From Skermanella rosea (GTDB lineage: Bacteria; Pseudomonadota; Alphaproteobacteria; Azospirillales; Azospirillaceae), in the NCBI RefSeq assembly GCF_016806835.2, contig NZ_CP086114.1, forward strand, positions 1 through 64,000: a stretch of DNA of 64,000 nt. Direction: 5' to 3'. Numbering within the stretch: position 1 is the stretch's first letter; every line of letters starts with the position of its first letter. A model generated the notes under the pieces. It searched no databases. It was given only the letters and a program-made list of their open reading frames with translations, and was not told the origin of the DNA. A program made the position numbers and the translations under genes. This document shows, in pieces, positions 51,205-60,436 of this stretch.

Positions 51205-52029
51205 TCAAGGCTGTGCTGCCGTGCCGGCGGCAGCGTCCAGCCCGTATTTTCCCAGGATCCTGGCCAGCGATCCGTCCGCCTCCAGCCGGTCCAGGACCGA
51301 CTCGACCGCCCGGACCGTCGCCAGGTCGGACCGGCGCAACGCTATGGCCGCCTCGTAGTCCAGCGACGGATCGACGGTGACGCCCTTCACGGCGTCGATC
51401 GCCCGGTCCCCGGTTCTCGTCCGGTACCAGCCGAGACCGGGCAGGGAAACCACCCCCGCGTCCACCTCTCCCGCCGCGACGGCCGCCAGGATCTCCGCAT
51501 CGGTCGTGAACCGGACCCGGACCGGGATGCCCCGCTCGTTGAGGACGTAATGCGCCCAGGAACCGCTCGGCACCGCCACATGCCCGGTGCGGAGATCGTC
51601 CAGCTCCCGGATGTCATCCCGGGAGACGGGCGCCACCAGCACGAAGCGCACCGGCAGGTAGGGGCGGGTCAGCAGCCGCGGGAAGCGCCGCGACGCGGGC
51701 GCGGTGCCGGCCTCGGCCCGCTCCGCCGCGTCCTCCGGAAGGCTGGCGGCCGACATGAAGGCGTCGCAGCCGGTCCGGCCGGCATATTCCTTGCTCTTGA
51801 TCCAGGTGACCTCGAAGTCGAGCCCCAGCCCGCGCGCGATCTGTTCACCCAGTTCGAGCTGGAAACCCGGCGGCCCCGGCTCTCGGCTGGAGAACGGCAG
51901 GGCGTCCGGCGCCGCGCAGATCGCGAAGCGGCCGGCCCGGCGCATGTCGTCCAGCGTTCCGGCTGATGCGGCGCCGGTGACGGCCAGCCCCAGGCAGACG
52001 GCCGCCGGCAGGATTCGCCGGGCGGTCAT
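51205..52029 (-). CDS. Quinoprotein dehydrogenase-associated solute-binding protein (XoxJ/MoxJ-like)
   Basis: 274 residues. Signal peptide (RILPAAVCLGLAVTGAASAG), then an SBP family 3 domain: RRAGRFAICAAPDALPFSSREPGPPGFQLELGEQIARGLGLDFEVTWI in outline and a C-terminal RILGKYGLD. Proteins of this type are encoded with PQQ alcohol dehydrogenases and cytochrome c and are thought to help activate the dehydrogenase rather than transport solutes. ATG at 52029 overlaps the cytochrome stop as ATGA. Confidence 0.87.
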   Translation of the reverse strand: MTARRILPAAVCLGLAVTGAASAGTLDDMRRAGRFAICAAPDALPFSSREPGPPGFQLELGEQIARGLGLDFEVTWIKSKEYAGRTGCDAFMSAASLPEDAAERAEAGTAPASRRFPRLLTRPYLPVRFVLVAPVSRDDIRELDDLRTGHVAVPSGSWAHYVLNERGIPVRVRFTTDAEILAAVAAGEVDAGVVSLPGLGWYRTRTGDRAIDAVKGVTVDPSLDYEAAIALRRSDLATVRAVESVLDRLEADGSLARILGKYGLDAAAGTAAQP

Positions 52030-52412
52030 GGCTTCTGCTCCGGACCGGCGCGCAGCGACAGGATATAGGCCGCCAGTTCCCAGATCTCCTCCTCGCTGAG
52101 CGTGCTCTTCCAGGGCGGCATCACCAGCGCGCCCCGTTTCCTGCCGTTGGCGATGACGGTGAACAGGGCTGCCGGCGTCAGGTCCGAGCGCCGCTGAAGC
52201 GTGGCGCCCTTGCCGCCCGAACCGGCATGGCCGTGGCAATAGACGCAGCTCTGGTTGAAGCGCGTCGAGCCGTTCCGGATGGTCTCGGGGGCCTCCAGGT
52301 CGATGCTCGGGACCGGCTCGGCCGCGGCCGGCGCCCCCGGGAATGCTGCCAGCAGCCCGGCCAGGGCGAGGCCTGGCAGCCTCGGCCGGATGATGGTTGA
52401 TGTCGTGGGCAT
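52026..52412 (-). CDS. Cytochrome c, likely electron acceptor of the PQQ dehydrogenase
   Basis: 128 residues. Signal peptide region (LPGLALAGLLAAFPGAPAAA), heme motif CVYCHG near residue 56, and a distal Met candidate in ALVMPPWKSTLSEEEIWELAAYILSL, typical of class I cytochromes c associated with quinoprotein alcohol dehydrogenases. It lies 93 bases after the dehydrogenase gene and overlaps the binding-protein gene. Confidence 0.92.
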   Translation of the reverse strand: MPTTSTIIRPRLPGLALAGLLAAFPGAPAAAEPVPSIDLEAPETIRNGSTRFNQSCVYCHGHAGSGGKGATLQRRSDLTPAALFTVIANGRKRGALVMPPWKSTLSEEEIWELAAYILSLRAGPEQKP

Positions 52413-52505
52413 GATGCTCGTGTCCGACGAAGGGGTGAAGCGGCGATCCGGGCCGGCGCCCCGCTCGTGGCGCCGGCCCGTCCTGACGGGAAGGAATTCC
52501 GGTCC

Positions 52506-54197
52506 TCAGTCCAGCGCGAAGACCACCATCGCCGCCCCGCCCTGCAGCTCCTTCACCCGCGGGAAGACGCTCGCCATGAAGCCCGGGGCCAGCGACCCCC
52601 AGCCGCTCGGGACCGCGATATACTGCTTGCCGCCCACGGCATAGCTGATCAGACCGCTCCGGATGCCCGACCCGGTCCGGAACTGCCACAGGACCGAACC
52701 GTCATCGGCGTCGTAGGCCCGGATCACCCCTTCCGGATCGCCGTTGAACACCAGCCCGCCGCCGGTGGTCAGCACGCTGCCCAGGCCGGGGATCGGGTAA
52801 TCGACGGTCCATTTGCGCTCGCCGGTGACCGGGTCCCGGGCATCCAGGCGGGCGCTGGCCTTGCGGCCCGGCGGCGGCACCGCCTCCAGCTTGTCGACGC
52901 CCAGGTACAGCCCGGCGATGCCCAGCTTGGACGGGTCCTGCTTGCCGGGCACGGCGATCTGGCAGACCTCCATGGCGTTGGTGTACCAGAGCCCGGTCTT
53001 GGGGTTGTAGGCGCCGTGGTTCCAGCTCCGCGTGCCCAGCAGGTAGGGGCACACCAGGTTCTCCTTGCCGAACTCCAGGGGGCGGCGGTCGATCAGCTCG
53101 CCGGTCTTCGGATCGATGGTCTTGACGAAATTGTAGGTCTCGCTGAGCGGCCAGACATTGGCCAGGGCGCCGGTCGCCTTCTCCATCACGAAGACGAAGC
53201 CGCTCTTGTTCAGGTGGACGATCAGCTCCCGGCCGCCGTCCTCGACGACCAGCGCCTCGTAGGCGCTGTCATAATCCCAGGTGTCGTGCGGGATCTCCTG
53301 GCGGTGCCATTTCAGCTTGCCGGTCTTGGGATCGAGCGCCAGCAGGCTGGCGGTGTAGAGGTTGTCGCCCTTGCGCCCGTCGCCGTAGAAGTCGGGGGCC
53401 GCGTTGCTGGTGCCGATGAAGATCGTGTCGGACACGGGATCGTAGGTCCCGGGCATCCAGGCCCCGCCGCCGCCGACGTCGCCGGTGTCGCCCGGCCAGC
53501 TCTCCTCGCCCTGCTTGATGGTGTCGAAGGTCCAGGCCTTCTCGCCGGTCGCGGCCTTCACCGCGAAGATCTTGCCCCGCTGCGGCTGGTCGCCGCCCGT
53601 CGTCCCGCCGACCAGCACGTCGCCGGCCAGGACCGGGGGCGAGGAGAAAAGGCAGCCGGAGCACTTGGCCTGGTCGACCAGCCGCGTGGACCAGACCTCC
53701 TTGCCGGACAGGCTGTCCACGGCGACGAAACGCCCATCCATCGTCCCGATATAGACCCTGCCGTTCCCGACCGTGACGCCGCGGCTGGCCGAGGCGTAGA
53801 AGCTCTCGTAGGCCAGCGGGTCGATCTGGGGCTGGTAGTGCCAGATCTGCTCGCCGGTCGCGGCGTTCAGGGCGAAGACGTTGTTGTTCGGCCCGATATA
53901 GTACATCACGCCGTCGACCACGATCGGGGTGGCCTGGAGCCCCATGGTGATGTCGCCGGGCTGGTGGATCCAGGCGACCTTCAGGTCCTTGACCGTCGTC
54001 TTGTCGATCTGGTCCAGAGGGCTGTAGCGCCAAGCGTTGGACGTGCGGTGGTACTGCGGCCAATCCTCGGGGTTCTCGGTTCCCGGGGCGGGCGCCTGGG
54101 CGAGCGCCCCGGCGGTGCCGCCGATCGCGGCAAGGGCGAATGTGAGTAACCGCAGCCCCAGGCCCGTCCGCCTGCGCAGTTCTCCGTGCAGCTTCAT
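52506..54197 (-). CDS. PQQ-dependent alcohol dehydrogenase, lanthanide-type active site
   Basis: 563 residues, periplasmic (signal peptide to about residue 33). An eight-bladed propeller is implied by repeated tryptophan-docking motifs such as LNAATGEQIWHYQ, LDPKTGKLKWHRQ and YDADDGSVLWQFR. The catalytic region reads IPHDTWDYDS: Asp308 is the catalytic base and Asp310 is the additional carboxylate that marks lanthanide-dependent enzymes (XoxF, PedH), where calcium enzymes carry Ala or Ser. The vicinal Cys-Cys expected just before RGVTVGNGRVYIG is replaced by Phe-Tyr-Ala-Ser (residues 133-136); a CxxC appears at 179-182 instead. GGGAGG lies 6 bases before the ATG. It oxidises alcohols or aldehydes and passes electrons to the next-encoded cytochrome. 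Confidence 0.93.
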   Translation of the reverse strand: MKLHGELRRRTGLGLRLLTFALAAIGGTAGALAQAPAPGTENPEDWPQYHRTSNAWRYSPLDQIDKTTVKDLKVAWIHQPGDITMGLQATPIVVDGVMYYIGPNNNVFALNAATGEQIWHYQPQIDPLAYESFYASASRGVTVGNGRVYIGTMDGRFVAVDSLSGKEVWSTRLVDQAKCSGCLFSSPPVLAGDVLVGGTTGGDQPQRGKIFAVKAATGEKAWTFDTIKQGEESWPGDTGDVGGGGAWMPGTYDPVSDTIFIGTSNAAPDFYGDGRKGDNLYTASLLALDPKTGKLKWHRQEIPHDTWDYDSAYEALVVEDGGRELIVHLNKSGFVFVMEKATGALANVWPLSETYNFVKTIDPKTGELIDRRPLEFGKENLVCPYLLGTRSWNHGAYNPKTGLWYTNAMEVCQIAVPGKQDPSKLGIAGLYLGVDKLEAVPPPGRKASARLDARDPVTGERKWTVDYPIPGLGSVLTTGGGLVFNGDPEGVIRAYDADDGSVLWQFRTGSGIRSGLISYAVGGKQYIAVPSGWGSLAPGFMASVFPRVKELQGGAAMVVFALD

Positions 54198-54625
54198 GGT
54201 GTCCTCCCGAAAGGGTCGTCTTCTTCTGTCCGCCGGCAGGCAGCGCTGGGCACCGCCCCCGGCCGCATTGGATACAATGCAACCGTAATGCCAGCGATCG
54301 GGAGGGGGAGCGCGCAACATCTGGACCATTGCGGGCACACCACCCCAAGCTATGGGGGTGCGTCCTGGAACACCTGACGCATGCCGAAGCGCCACATGTC
54401 GCAGCGGATCGCTTCCGGCAGACGGTTCCGGTGCCGTATTGCGACACCCCCCGCGTCCAACCGGACTATACCCGGCGGGTGCTTGACCCCCTCGGCCACC
54501 GGCAATCACTGTCACAATGCGGGGTTGTGCCATCGTCGGCATCCGCCTTCAGCGCACCGTGTATCTCCCTCCACTCGCACCGCCAGGACAAGCCTTCCAA
54601 GGGCACGCCTCAGGGGAACCACTTC

Positions 54626-57600
54626 ATGATCAATCGCGGCGATCCGGAACCAGCCGGGCAGGTCGAAACCCTTCCCAACGAGATCATCGTCAAGATCTCG
54701 CCCGACGCCACGCCGGAGGGAATCAAGCAGGCACGGGACAGCCTCGGCGCCACGCTGGTCGAGACGACCGCGGTCCTGGGGCTGGAACGCTGGTCCCTCC
54801 CGGAGGACGCGTCCGGCAAGGGCTTCGACCTCGGCGCGACGCTCGACGATCAGCCGCCCGGTGACGCCATAGAGTACATGCAGGCGAACCGCGTCTATTC
54901 CGTCTCCCAGACCGTCCCGAACGACCCCGACCTGGGCCTGCTCTGGGGACTCGACAATCAGGGCCAGACCGGCGGCGTGGCCGATGCCGATATCGACGCC
55001 CCGGAGGCGTGGGACCAGGCGACCGGCTCCGGCGCCGTCGTGGCCGTGATCGACACGGGCATCGACCTGGCCCACCCCGACCTGGACGACAACCTGTGGT
55101 CCAACCCCGGCGAGATCGGCGGAAACGGCCTGGACGACGACGGCAACGGCTATGTCGACGACATCCATGGCTACGACTTCGTGAACGAGGACGCCGACCC
55201 GAACGACGACTATTCCCACGGCACCCATGTCGCCGGCACGATCGCGGCGGAGGCCGGCAACGGCCAGGGCATCGCCGGCGTCGCCTGGGATGCCCGGCTG
55301 ATGGCGGTCAAGGCCTTCGACTCCACGGGCTTCGCCAACGAGTTCGACATGATCCAGGCGATCGAATACGCGGCCCTGGAAGGCGCCGACATCTCGAACC
55401 ACAGCTGGGGCGCCTACGAGTTCTCCCAGGGCATCTACGACGCGATCCGGCTGGCCGCCGAGCAGGGCCAGCTTTTCGTGGCGGCGGCCGGCAACGAGTC
55501 GAACGACAACGACGCCGTCCCGGGCTATCCGGCAAGCTTCGACCTGGACAACGTCATCTCCGTCGCGGCGACGACCGCGTCCGACACCCTGGCCTGGTTC
55601 TCGAACTTCGGGGCGACCTCGGTCGACCTGGGCGCGCCGGGAGAGGGCATCTACAGCACTCTCCCCGGGAACGGCTACGGCTACCTGGACGGCACGTCGA
55701 TGGCCACGCCCCATGTCAGCGGGGCCGCGGCGCTCCTGCTGTCCCAGAATCCCGGTCTCTCGGCCGAGGAGCTGAAATCCGCCCTCCTGGGTACCGCCGA
55801 TCCCGTTGCGGACCTGGCGGGCCGAACCGTCACGGGCGGCCGCCTGAACGCCGCCGCGGCCCTCGCGGCGAGCGGCCCGCCGGTCGAGATCACCGGCACC
55901 GACGGCGACGACGACCTGACCGGCACGGCGGGCCGCGACATCATCCGCGGGCTGGCGGGCGACGACACGATCCAGGGCCTCCAGGGATCGGACGAGATAT
56001 CCGGGGGAAGCGGACGGGACCTCCCGGCCGGCGGCGCCGGGAACGACACGATCCGCGGCGGCGCGGGGAACGACGATCTCTTCGGCGAGGAAGGCGCCGA
56101 CACGATGTTCGGCGATGACGGGACGGACGCCCTGTTCGGCGGTGCCGGTGACGACAACCTGGACGGCGGCGACGGGGCGGACCGCATCCTCGGCGAGGCC
56201 GGCGACGACACCGCCGCCGGGGCCGGCGGAAACGACCTGGTCGACGGCGGCGACGGCGCCGACCGGATCGCCGGGGGCGACGGGGACGACACGATGAACG
56301 GCGGCGCCGGTGCCGACGACCTGTCGGGCGATGCCGGAACCGACATCCTCGCGGGCGGCGTCGGGGACGACACGCTGGACGGGGGCGCCGGCGCCGACAG
56401 GCTGACCGGCGTCGATCCCGCCGGGGGAGACGCCGCGGGACGGGGCGAGACCGACGCCCTGACGGGCGGCTCCGGTGGCGACACCTTCGTGCTCGGGACC
56501 GGGAACGGCACCTTCTACGAGGACGGCGACCCCCTCGCGACCGGCGAGGGCGACTTCGCCCGGATCGCGGACCTGGACGCCGGCGAAGACCGGATCGAAC
56601 TGACCGGCACGCGCGACGACTACGTGCTCGATTTCTACCGCGCGGCCGACGGCGCCCTGAAGGCCGACCTGATCCACGATCCGGGCGACACCGTGCGGGG
56701 CGACAGGATCGCCCGGATCGAGACCGCCGACCGCGGCCTCGCCCTGGACGGCCCGGCCTTCGCCTACCTGGGCACCGCCACCCCCACAAGCGCCACCACG
56801 GCCGGCTCGGTCGCCGCCGTCGCGGCGGCGGCGGAACGGCCCGGAGCCGGCGCGGACGATCCCGTCCAGCCCGCAGCGGTCACCTTCCCGGTGCAGTTGT
56901 TCGACGGGGGCGGGTACCTGTGGGACATCTGGCAGGACGGGTCGATCTTCGACGGCTCGGCCGATGCCTATGACGGCGGCATGGCCCTGATCGGCTTCCC
57001 GTTCCTGGAGGACGCCGGAACGGAGGAGGACGGGCGCGAGATCGTCATCGGGCCGCGGTCGCCGGAAGGATCGGAGGGGATCTCGGTCACCCGGAAGATC
57101 TTCGTTCCGGGCGACCAGACCTGGGCGCGGTTCCTGGAGGTCGTCACCAACACCGGCACGGTGACGACGACCTACGCGGTCGACATCGTGACCAACTTCG
57201 GGTCCGACCTGGAGACGTCCGTCATCGGCACGTCGAGCGGCGATACGGTCTTCGATCCCGGAGACCAGTGGATCGTGAGCGACGACCAGGAGGCTGCCGT
57301 TGACCCTACCCTTCTGCACGTGATCCGGAGCGCGGATGGCGCGGCGCCGTCATCCGCGTCCCTCACCGAGGATTCCCTCGGCTTCACCTATGACCTGACC
57401 CTGGCTCCGGGGGAATCCCGGATCGTCATGCATTTCGCGTCGCAGAACCCCGACCAGGCGACCGCCCTGGCCAAGGGGCCGGTCCTCGCCTCCCTGGACG
57501 GCGGGGCGCTGGCCGGCCTGAGCGACGACGAGATATCCCGGATCGTCAATTTCGGCCTTTCCGATCCCGAGCCTGTGGCCGGTACGGAGGGGGCCGACCT

Positions 57601-58399
57601 GCTGTCCGGGACGGACCGGCGGGACGGGATCGACGGGCGCGGGGGCGACGACCTGATCCAGGGGCTGGGCGGCGACGACGACCTGTCCGGCGGGTCCGGC
57701 GACGACGTGGTCGCCGGGGGGGCCGGGAACGACCGGATCGACGGCGGCGACGGCGACGACACCCTCGGCGGCGACGCGGGAAACGATACCCTGGACGGCG
57801 GCGGCGGATCGGACGACCTGGTCGGGGGAGCCGGCGACGACTCCCTGCGCGGCGATTCGGGGGATGACAGGATGCTCGGCGGCGACGGGGCCGACCGCCT
57901 GGAAGGAGGCGACGGGCAAGACGTGGCGAACGGCGGCGCCGGAGACGACACCGTCAGGGGCGGTGCCGGCGGCGACCGGCTCCAGGGCGGCACGGGCAAC
58001 GACACCGTCGAAGGCGGGGACGGCAGCGACAGGCTCGCCGGTGCCGCCACGGCCCCCGGCACGTTCGGCACCGGCGAGACGGACGTGATGACCGGCGGGG
58101 CAGACGAAGACGTGTTCGTGCTCGGCGACGGCGAGCGCGTGTTCTACGACGACCTGGACGCGACCGCCCCCGGTGAGGGCGAATACGCTCTCCTGACCGA
58201 CTTCCGGGGCACCGCCGACCGGATCGAGCTGACCGGCACGGCGGATCTCTACCGGCTGGACTTCTTCGCGCCCTCCGCCGGCACCTTCGACGCCGCCCTG
58301 ATCTACGACACCGACGAGGCCCGCGGGGAACTGATCGCGATCCTCCAGGACGTGCCGACGAGCCTGAGGCTGGCCGATCCCGGCTTCCTTTTCGTCTGA
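54626..58399 (+). CDS. Subtilisin-type (S8) serine protease with two RTX calcium-binding arrays
   Basis: 1257 residues. An N-terminal pro-like part (EIIVKISPDATPEGIKQARDSLGATLVETT in outline) precedes the S8 domain with Asp in VVAVIDTGIDLAHPDL (about residue 147), His in YSHGTHVAGT (about 201) and Ser in GTSMATPHVSG (about 358). The first RTX array runs about 430-590, then a 110-residue beta module, a separate beta domain (about 750-970), a second RTX array (about 995-1145) and a second copy of the module ending DPGFLFV. There is no N-terminal signal peptide. Calcium-induced folding after type I secretion is expected. No type I exporter genes are nearby. GGGGA lies 10-11 bases before the ATG. 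Confidence 0.92.
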   Translation: MINRGDPEPAGQVETLPNEIIVKISPDATPEGIKQARDSLGATLVETTAVLGLERWSLPEDASGKGFDLGATLDDQPPGDAIEYMQANRVYSVSQTVPNDPDLGLLWGLDNQGQTGGVADADIDAPEAWDQATGSGAVVAVIDTGIDLAHPDLDDNLWSNPGEIGGNGLDDDGNGYVDDIHGYDFVNEDADPNDDYSHGTHVAGTIAAEAGNGQGIAGVAWDARLMAVKAFDSTGFANEFDMIQAIEYAALEGADISNHSWGAYEFSQGIYDAIRLAAEQGQLFVAAAGNESNDNDAVPGYPASFDLDNVISVAATTASDTLAWFSNFGATSVDLGAPGEGIYSTLPGNGYGYLDGTSMATPHVSGAAALLLSQNPGLSAEELKSALLGTADPVADLAGRTVTGGRLNAAAALAASGPPVEITGTDGDDDLTGTAGRDIIRGLAGDDTIQGLQGSDEISGGSGRDLPAGGAGNDTIRGGAGNDDLFGEEGADTMFGDDGTDALFGGAGDDNLDGGDGADRILGEAGDDTAAGAGGNDLVDGGDGADRIAGGDGDDTMNGGAGADDLSGDAGTDILAGGVGDDTLDGGAGADRLTGVDPAGGDAAGRGETDALTGGSGGDTFVLGTGNGTFYEDGDPLATGEGDFARIADLDAGEDRIELTGTRDDYVLDFYRAADGALKADLIHDPGDTVRGDRIARIETADRGLALDGPAFAYLGTATPTSATTAGSVAAVAAAAERPGAGADDPVQPAAVTFPVQLFDGGGYLWDIWQDGSIFDGSADAYDGGMALIGFPFLEDAGTEEDGREIVIGPRSPEGSEGISVTRKIFVPGDQTWARFLEVVTNTGTVTTTYAVDIVTNFGSDLETSVIGTSSGDTVFDPGDQWIVSDDQEAAVDPTLLHVIRSADGAAPSSASLTEDSLGFTYDLTLAPGESRIVMHFASQNPDQATALAKGPVLASLDGGALAGLSDDEISRIVNFGLSDPEPVAGTEGADLLSGTDRRDGIDGRGGDDLIQGLGGDDDLSGGSGDDVVAGGAGNDRIDGGDGDDTLGGDAGNDTLDGGGGSDDLVGGAGDDSLRGDSGDDRMLGGDGADRLEGGDGQDVANGGAGDDTVRGGAGGDRLQGGTGNDTVEGGDGSDRLAGAATAPGTFGTGETDVMTGGADEDVFVLGDGERVFYDDLDATAPGEGEYALLTDFRGTADRIELTGTADLYRLDFFAPSAGTFDAALIYDTDEARGELIAILQDVPTSLRLADPGFLFV
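55900..56430 (+). repeat. RTX nonapeptide array 1 of the S8 protease
   Basis: Tandem GGxGxDxux-type codon repeats (for example GGAGNDTIR, GGDGADRIL, GGAGADDLS), each about 27 bases, encoding a calcium-binding beta roll. Confidence 0.85.
57590..58060 (+). repeat. RTX nonapeptide array 2 of the S8 protease
   Basis: A second set of about 27-base repeats (GGSGDDVVA, GGAGNDRID, GGDGDDTLG, GGAGDDTVR and others). Array and following module form a duplicated unit with array 1 and its module. Confidence 0.85.
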
Positions 58400-58424
58400 C
58401 CGCAGGACCCGGCTGCCCGGGCCC

Positions 58425-59408
58425 TCACGAGAAGCCCGCGACGGGATGGGGCACGTAGTGCTCCTCCAGCGCGGACATCTCCTCCGGCGACAGCTTGACG
58501 GAGAGCGCCGCGACGGCGTCCTCCAGGTGGTGCGGCTTGGAGGCGCCGATGATCGGCGCCGTGACGGCGGGCTTGTGCAGGAGCCACGCCAGCGCGATCT
58601 GCGCCCGCGGGATGCCGCGCGCCTCGGCGATGCGGCCGACGCTCTCGACTACCTTGCGGTCGGCGTCCTCGGTCGCCCGGTAAAGCGTCTTGCCGAACTC
58701 GTCCGTCTCGGTGCGCCGGGTGGGTTCGGCCTGCCAATCCCGCGTCAGCCGGCCGCGCGCCAGCGGGCTCCAGGGGATCACGCCGATGCCCTCCTCCCGG
58801 CACAGGGGCAGCATCTCGCGCTCCTCCTCCCGGTAGAGGAGGTTGTAATGGTCCTGCATCGTGACGAAGCGCAGCCAGCCGTGCCGGTCGGCGAGGTGGA
58901 GCGACTTGCAGAACTGCCAGGCGAACATGGACGAGGCGCCGATGTAGCGCGCTTTCCCGGCCTTCACGACGTCGTGGAGCGCTTCCAGCGTCTCCTCGAT
59001 CGGCGTCGAATAGTCCCAGCGGTGGATCTGGTACAGATCGACATAATCCGTTCCCAGCCGGCGGAGGCTGGCGTCGATCTCGGTCATGATCGCCTTGCGC
59101 GACAGGCCGCGGCCGTTCGGTTCCTTGCGCATGGGGCCATGCACCTTGGTGGCGATCACCACCTCGTCGCGTTTGGCGAAGTCGCGCAGCGCCCGGCCGA
59201 CGATCTCCTCGCTCGACCCGGCCGAATAGACGTTGGCCGTGTCGAAGAAATTGATGCCCAGCTCCACCGCGCGCTGAAGGAAGGGCCGGCTCTGCTCCTC
59301 GCCCAGCGTCCACGGGTGCGTTCCCCTGTCGGGCTCGCCATAGGTCATACAGCCGAGACACAGACGCGACACTTTCAACCCGGTCCGGCCGAGATTGACA
59401 TACTCCAT
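58425..59408 (-). CDS. Aldo/keto reductase
   Basis: 327 residues, (beta/alpha)8 NADPH-dependent oxidoreductase. Family motifs: LGRTGLKVSRLCLGCMTYG at the start, GINFFDTANVYSAGSSEEIVGRAL with catalytic Asp and Tyr near residue 58, the Lys in VVIATKVHG near 84 and His in LYQIHRWD near 125. The C-terminus has ALAWLLHKPAVTAPIIGASKPHHLEDAV. AAGGA lies 7 bases before ATG 59408. Substrate unknown. It converges on the protease gene with 25 bases between. Confidence 0.93.
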   Translation of the reverse strand: MEYVNLGRTGLKVSRLCLGCMTYGEPDRGTHPWTLGEEQSRPFLQRAVELGINFFDTANVYSAGSSEEIVGRALRDFAKRDEVVIATKVHGPMRKEPNGRGLSRKAIMTEIDASLRRLGTDYVDLYQIHRWDYSTPIEETLEALHDVVKAGKARYIGASSMFAWQFCKSLHLADRHGWLRFVTMQDHYNLLYREEEREMLPLCREEGIGVIPWSPLARGRLTRDWQAEPTRRTETDEFGKTLYRATEDADRKVVESVGRIAEARGIPRAQIALAWLLHKPAVTAPIIGASKPHHLEDAVAALSVKLSPEEMSALEEHYVPHPVAGFS

Positions 59409-59548
59409 GATCCATCCTTTCAGAGGCTTCGTGATCACCCGTCAGGACATCAACAACTTCGGGCCGCACTCTGGCGCAACGCCCCGCGTTCGGCGATATG
59501 TTCAGGCCACGTTCCGAATCAGGTTCACCATAGCAAGGGATCGCCGCC

Positions 59549-60436
59549 ATGGATCGGCACCGACTGGACAACGGGCGCATCGGCGCCGTCATCAAGGCCG
59601 ACGGGGCCGAACTCTGCTCGCTCCGGCTGACGAGCGGCGCCGGAGGGACCGCCGGCGAAGGATACGAACTGCTGTGGCAGGCCGGCCCGGCCTGGCCGCG
59701 CCACGCGCCGGTGCTGTTTCCCATCGTCGGCCGGCTCAAGGACGACCGCCTGGCCCACGGGGGAACCGATTATCCGATGACGCAGCACGGCTTCGCCCGC
59801 GACCGCCGCTTCGCCTGGGCCGGGCACGGCCCGCACTCCTGCCGGCTGACCCTGGCGGACGATGCGGAGACGCGCCGGCGCTATCCCTTCGCCTTCCGGC
59901 TCGACGTCACCTACGCGCTGGAGGGCGACTCCCTGCTGGTCAGCCATCTGGTCTCGAATCCCGGGCATGAAGAGCTTCCGGCCTCGCTCGGCGCCCACCC
60001 GGCGTTCCGCTGGCCGCTCGCCGACGGAATTCCCAAACACGCCCACGAGATCGAGTTCGACGCGGACGAACCGGCGCCGGTGCGCCGCATCGACGGCGGC
60101 CTGCTGAAGCCGGACGAATTCCCGACCCCGATACGGGACCGGCGGCTGCGCCTGGACGAGGCCCTGTTCGCCGAGGACGCCCTGATCCTGGACCGCCCGG
60201 CGAGCCGATCGGTGCGCTACACCGCCCCGGGAGCGCCGACGGTCGAGGTTTCCTGGTCCGGCTTCGAGCAGCTCGGCCTGTGGTCGAAGCCCGGCGGCGA
60301 TTTCCTGTGCATCGAGCCCTGGCACGGCTTCGCCTCCCCGGCCGGCTTCGACGGTCCCTTCGCCGCCAAGCCCGGTCTCATGCGCATCCCGCCGGGCGGG
60401 CAGCGGGAACTGAGCTACCGAGTCACCTTTTCGTGA
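59549..60436 (+). CDS. Aldose 1-epimerase family protein
   Basis: 295 residues of the galactose mutarotase-like fold. Family features: ELLWQAGPAWPRHAPVLFPIVGRL, MTQHGFARDRRF with the catalytic-type His near residue 78, SLGAHPAFRWPL with a second His near 150, and CIEPWHGFASP with the conserved Glu. This short, YeaD/LACX-like branch acts on sugar or hexose-6-phosphate anomers. It is divergent from the aldo/keto reductase gene. Confidence 0.92.
   Translation: MDRHRLDNGRIGAVIKADGAELCSLRLTSGAGGTAGEGYELLWQAGPAWPRHAPVLFPIVGRLKDDRLAHGGTDYPMTQHGFARDRRFAWAGHGPHSCRLTLADDAETRRRYPFAFRLDVTYALEGDSLLVSHLVSNPGHEELPASLGAHPAFRWPLADGIPKHAHEIEFDADEPAPVRRIDGGLLKPDEFPTPIRDRRLRLDEALFAEDALILDRPASRSVRYTAPGAPTVEVSWSGFEQLGLWSKPGGDFLCIEPWHGFASPAGFDGPFAAKPGLMRIPPGGQRELSYRVTFS

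Noticed and set aside
52506-54197. Assignment of the PQQ enzyme as XoxF methanol dehydrogenase
   Set aside because: The lanthanide Asp is present, but the vicinal cysteines are absent and the overall pattern is closer to a generic alcohol dehydrogenase; no formaldehyde pathway genes are nearby.
54512-57319. Long minus-strand frame opposite the S8-RTX protease
   Set aside because: It mirrors the repeated RTX codons, giving Val/Pro/Ala-rich repeats, with no domain and no binding site.
55900-58060. Tandem short repeats that might be taken for a CRISPR array
   Set aside because: The period is about 27 bases of coding GGxGxDxux motif inside one open frame with no spacers of constant length; they are RTX repeats.
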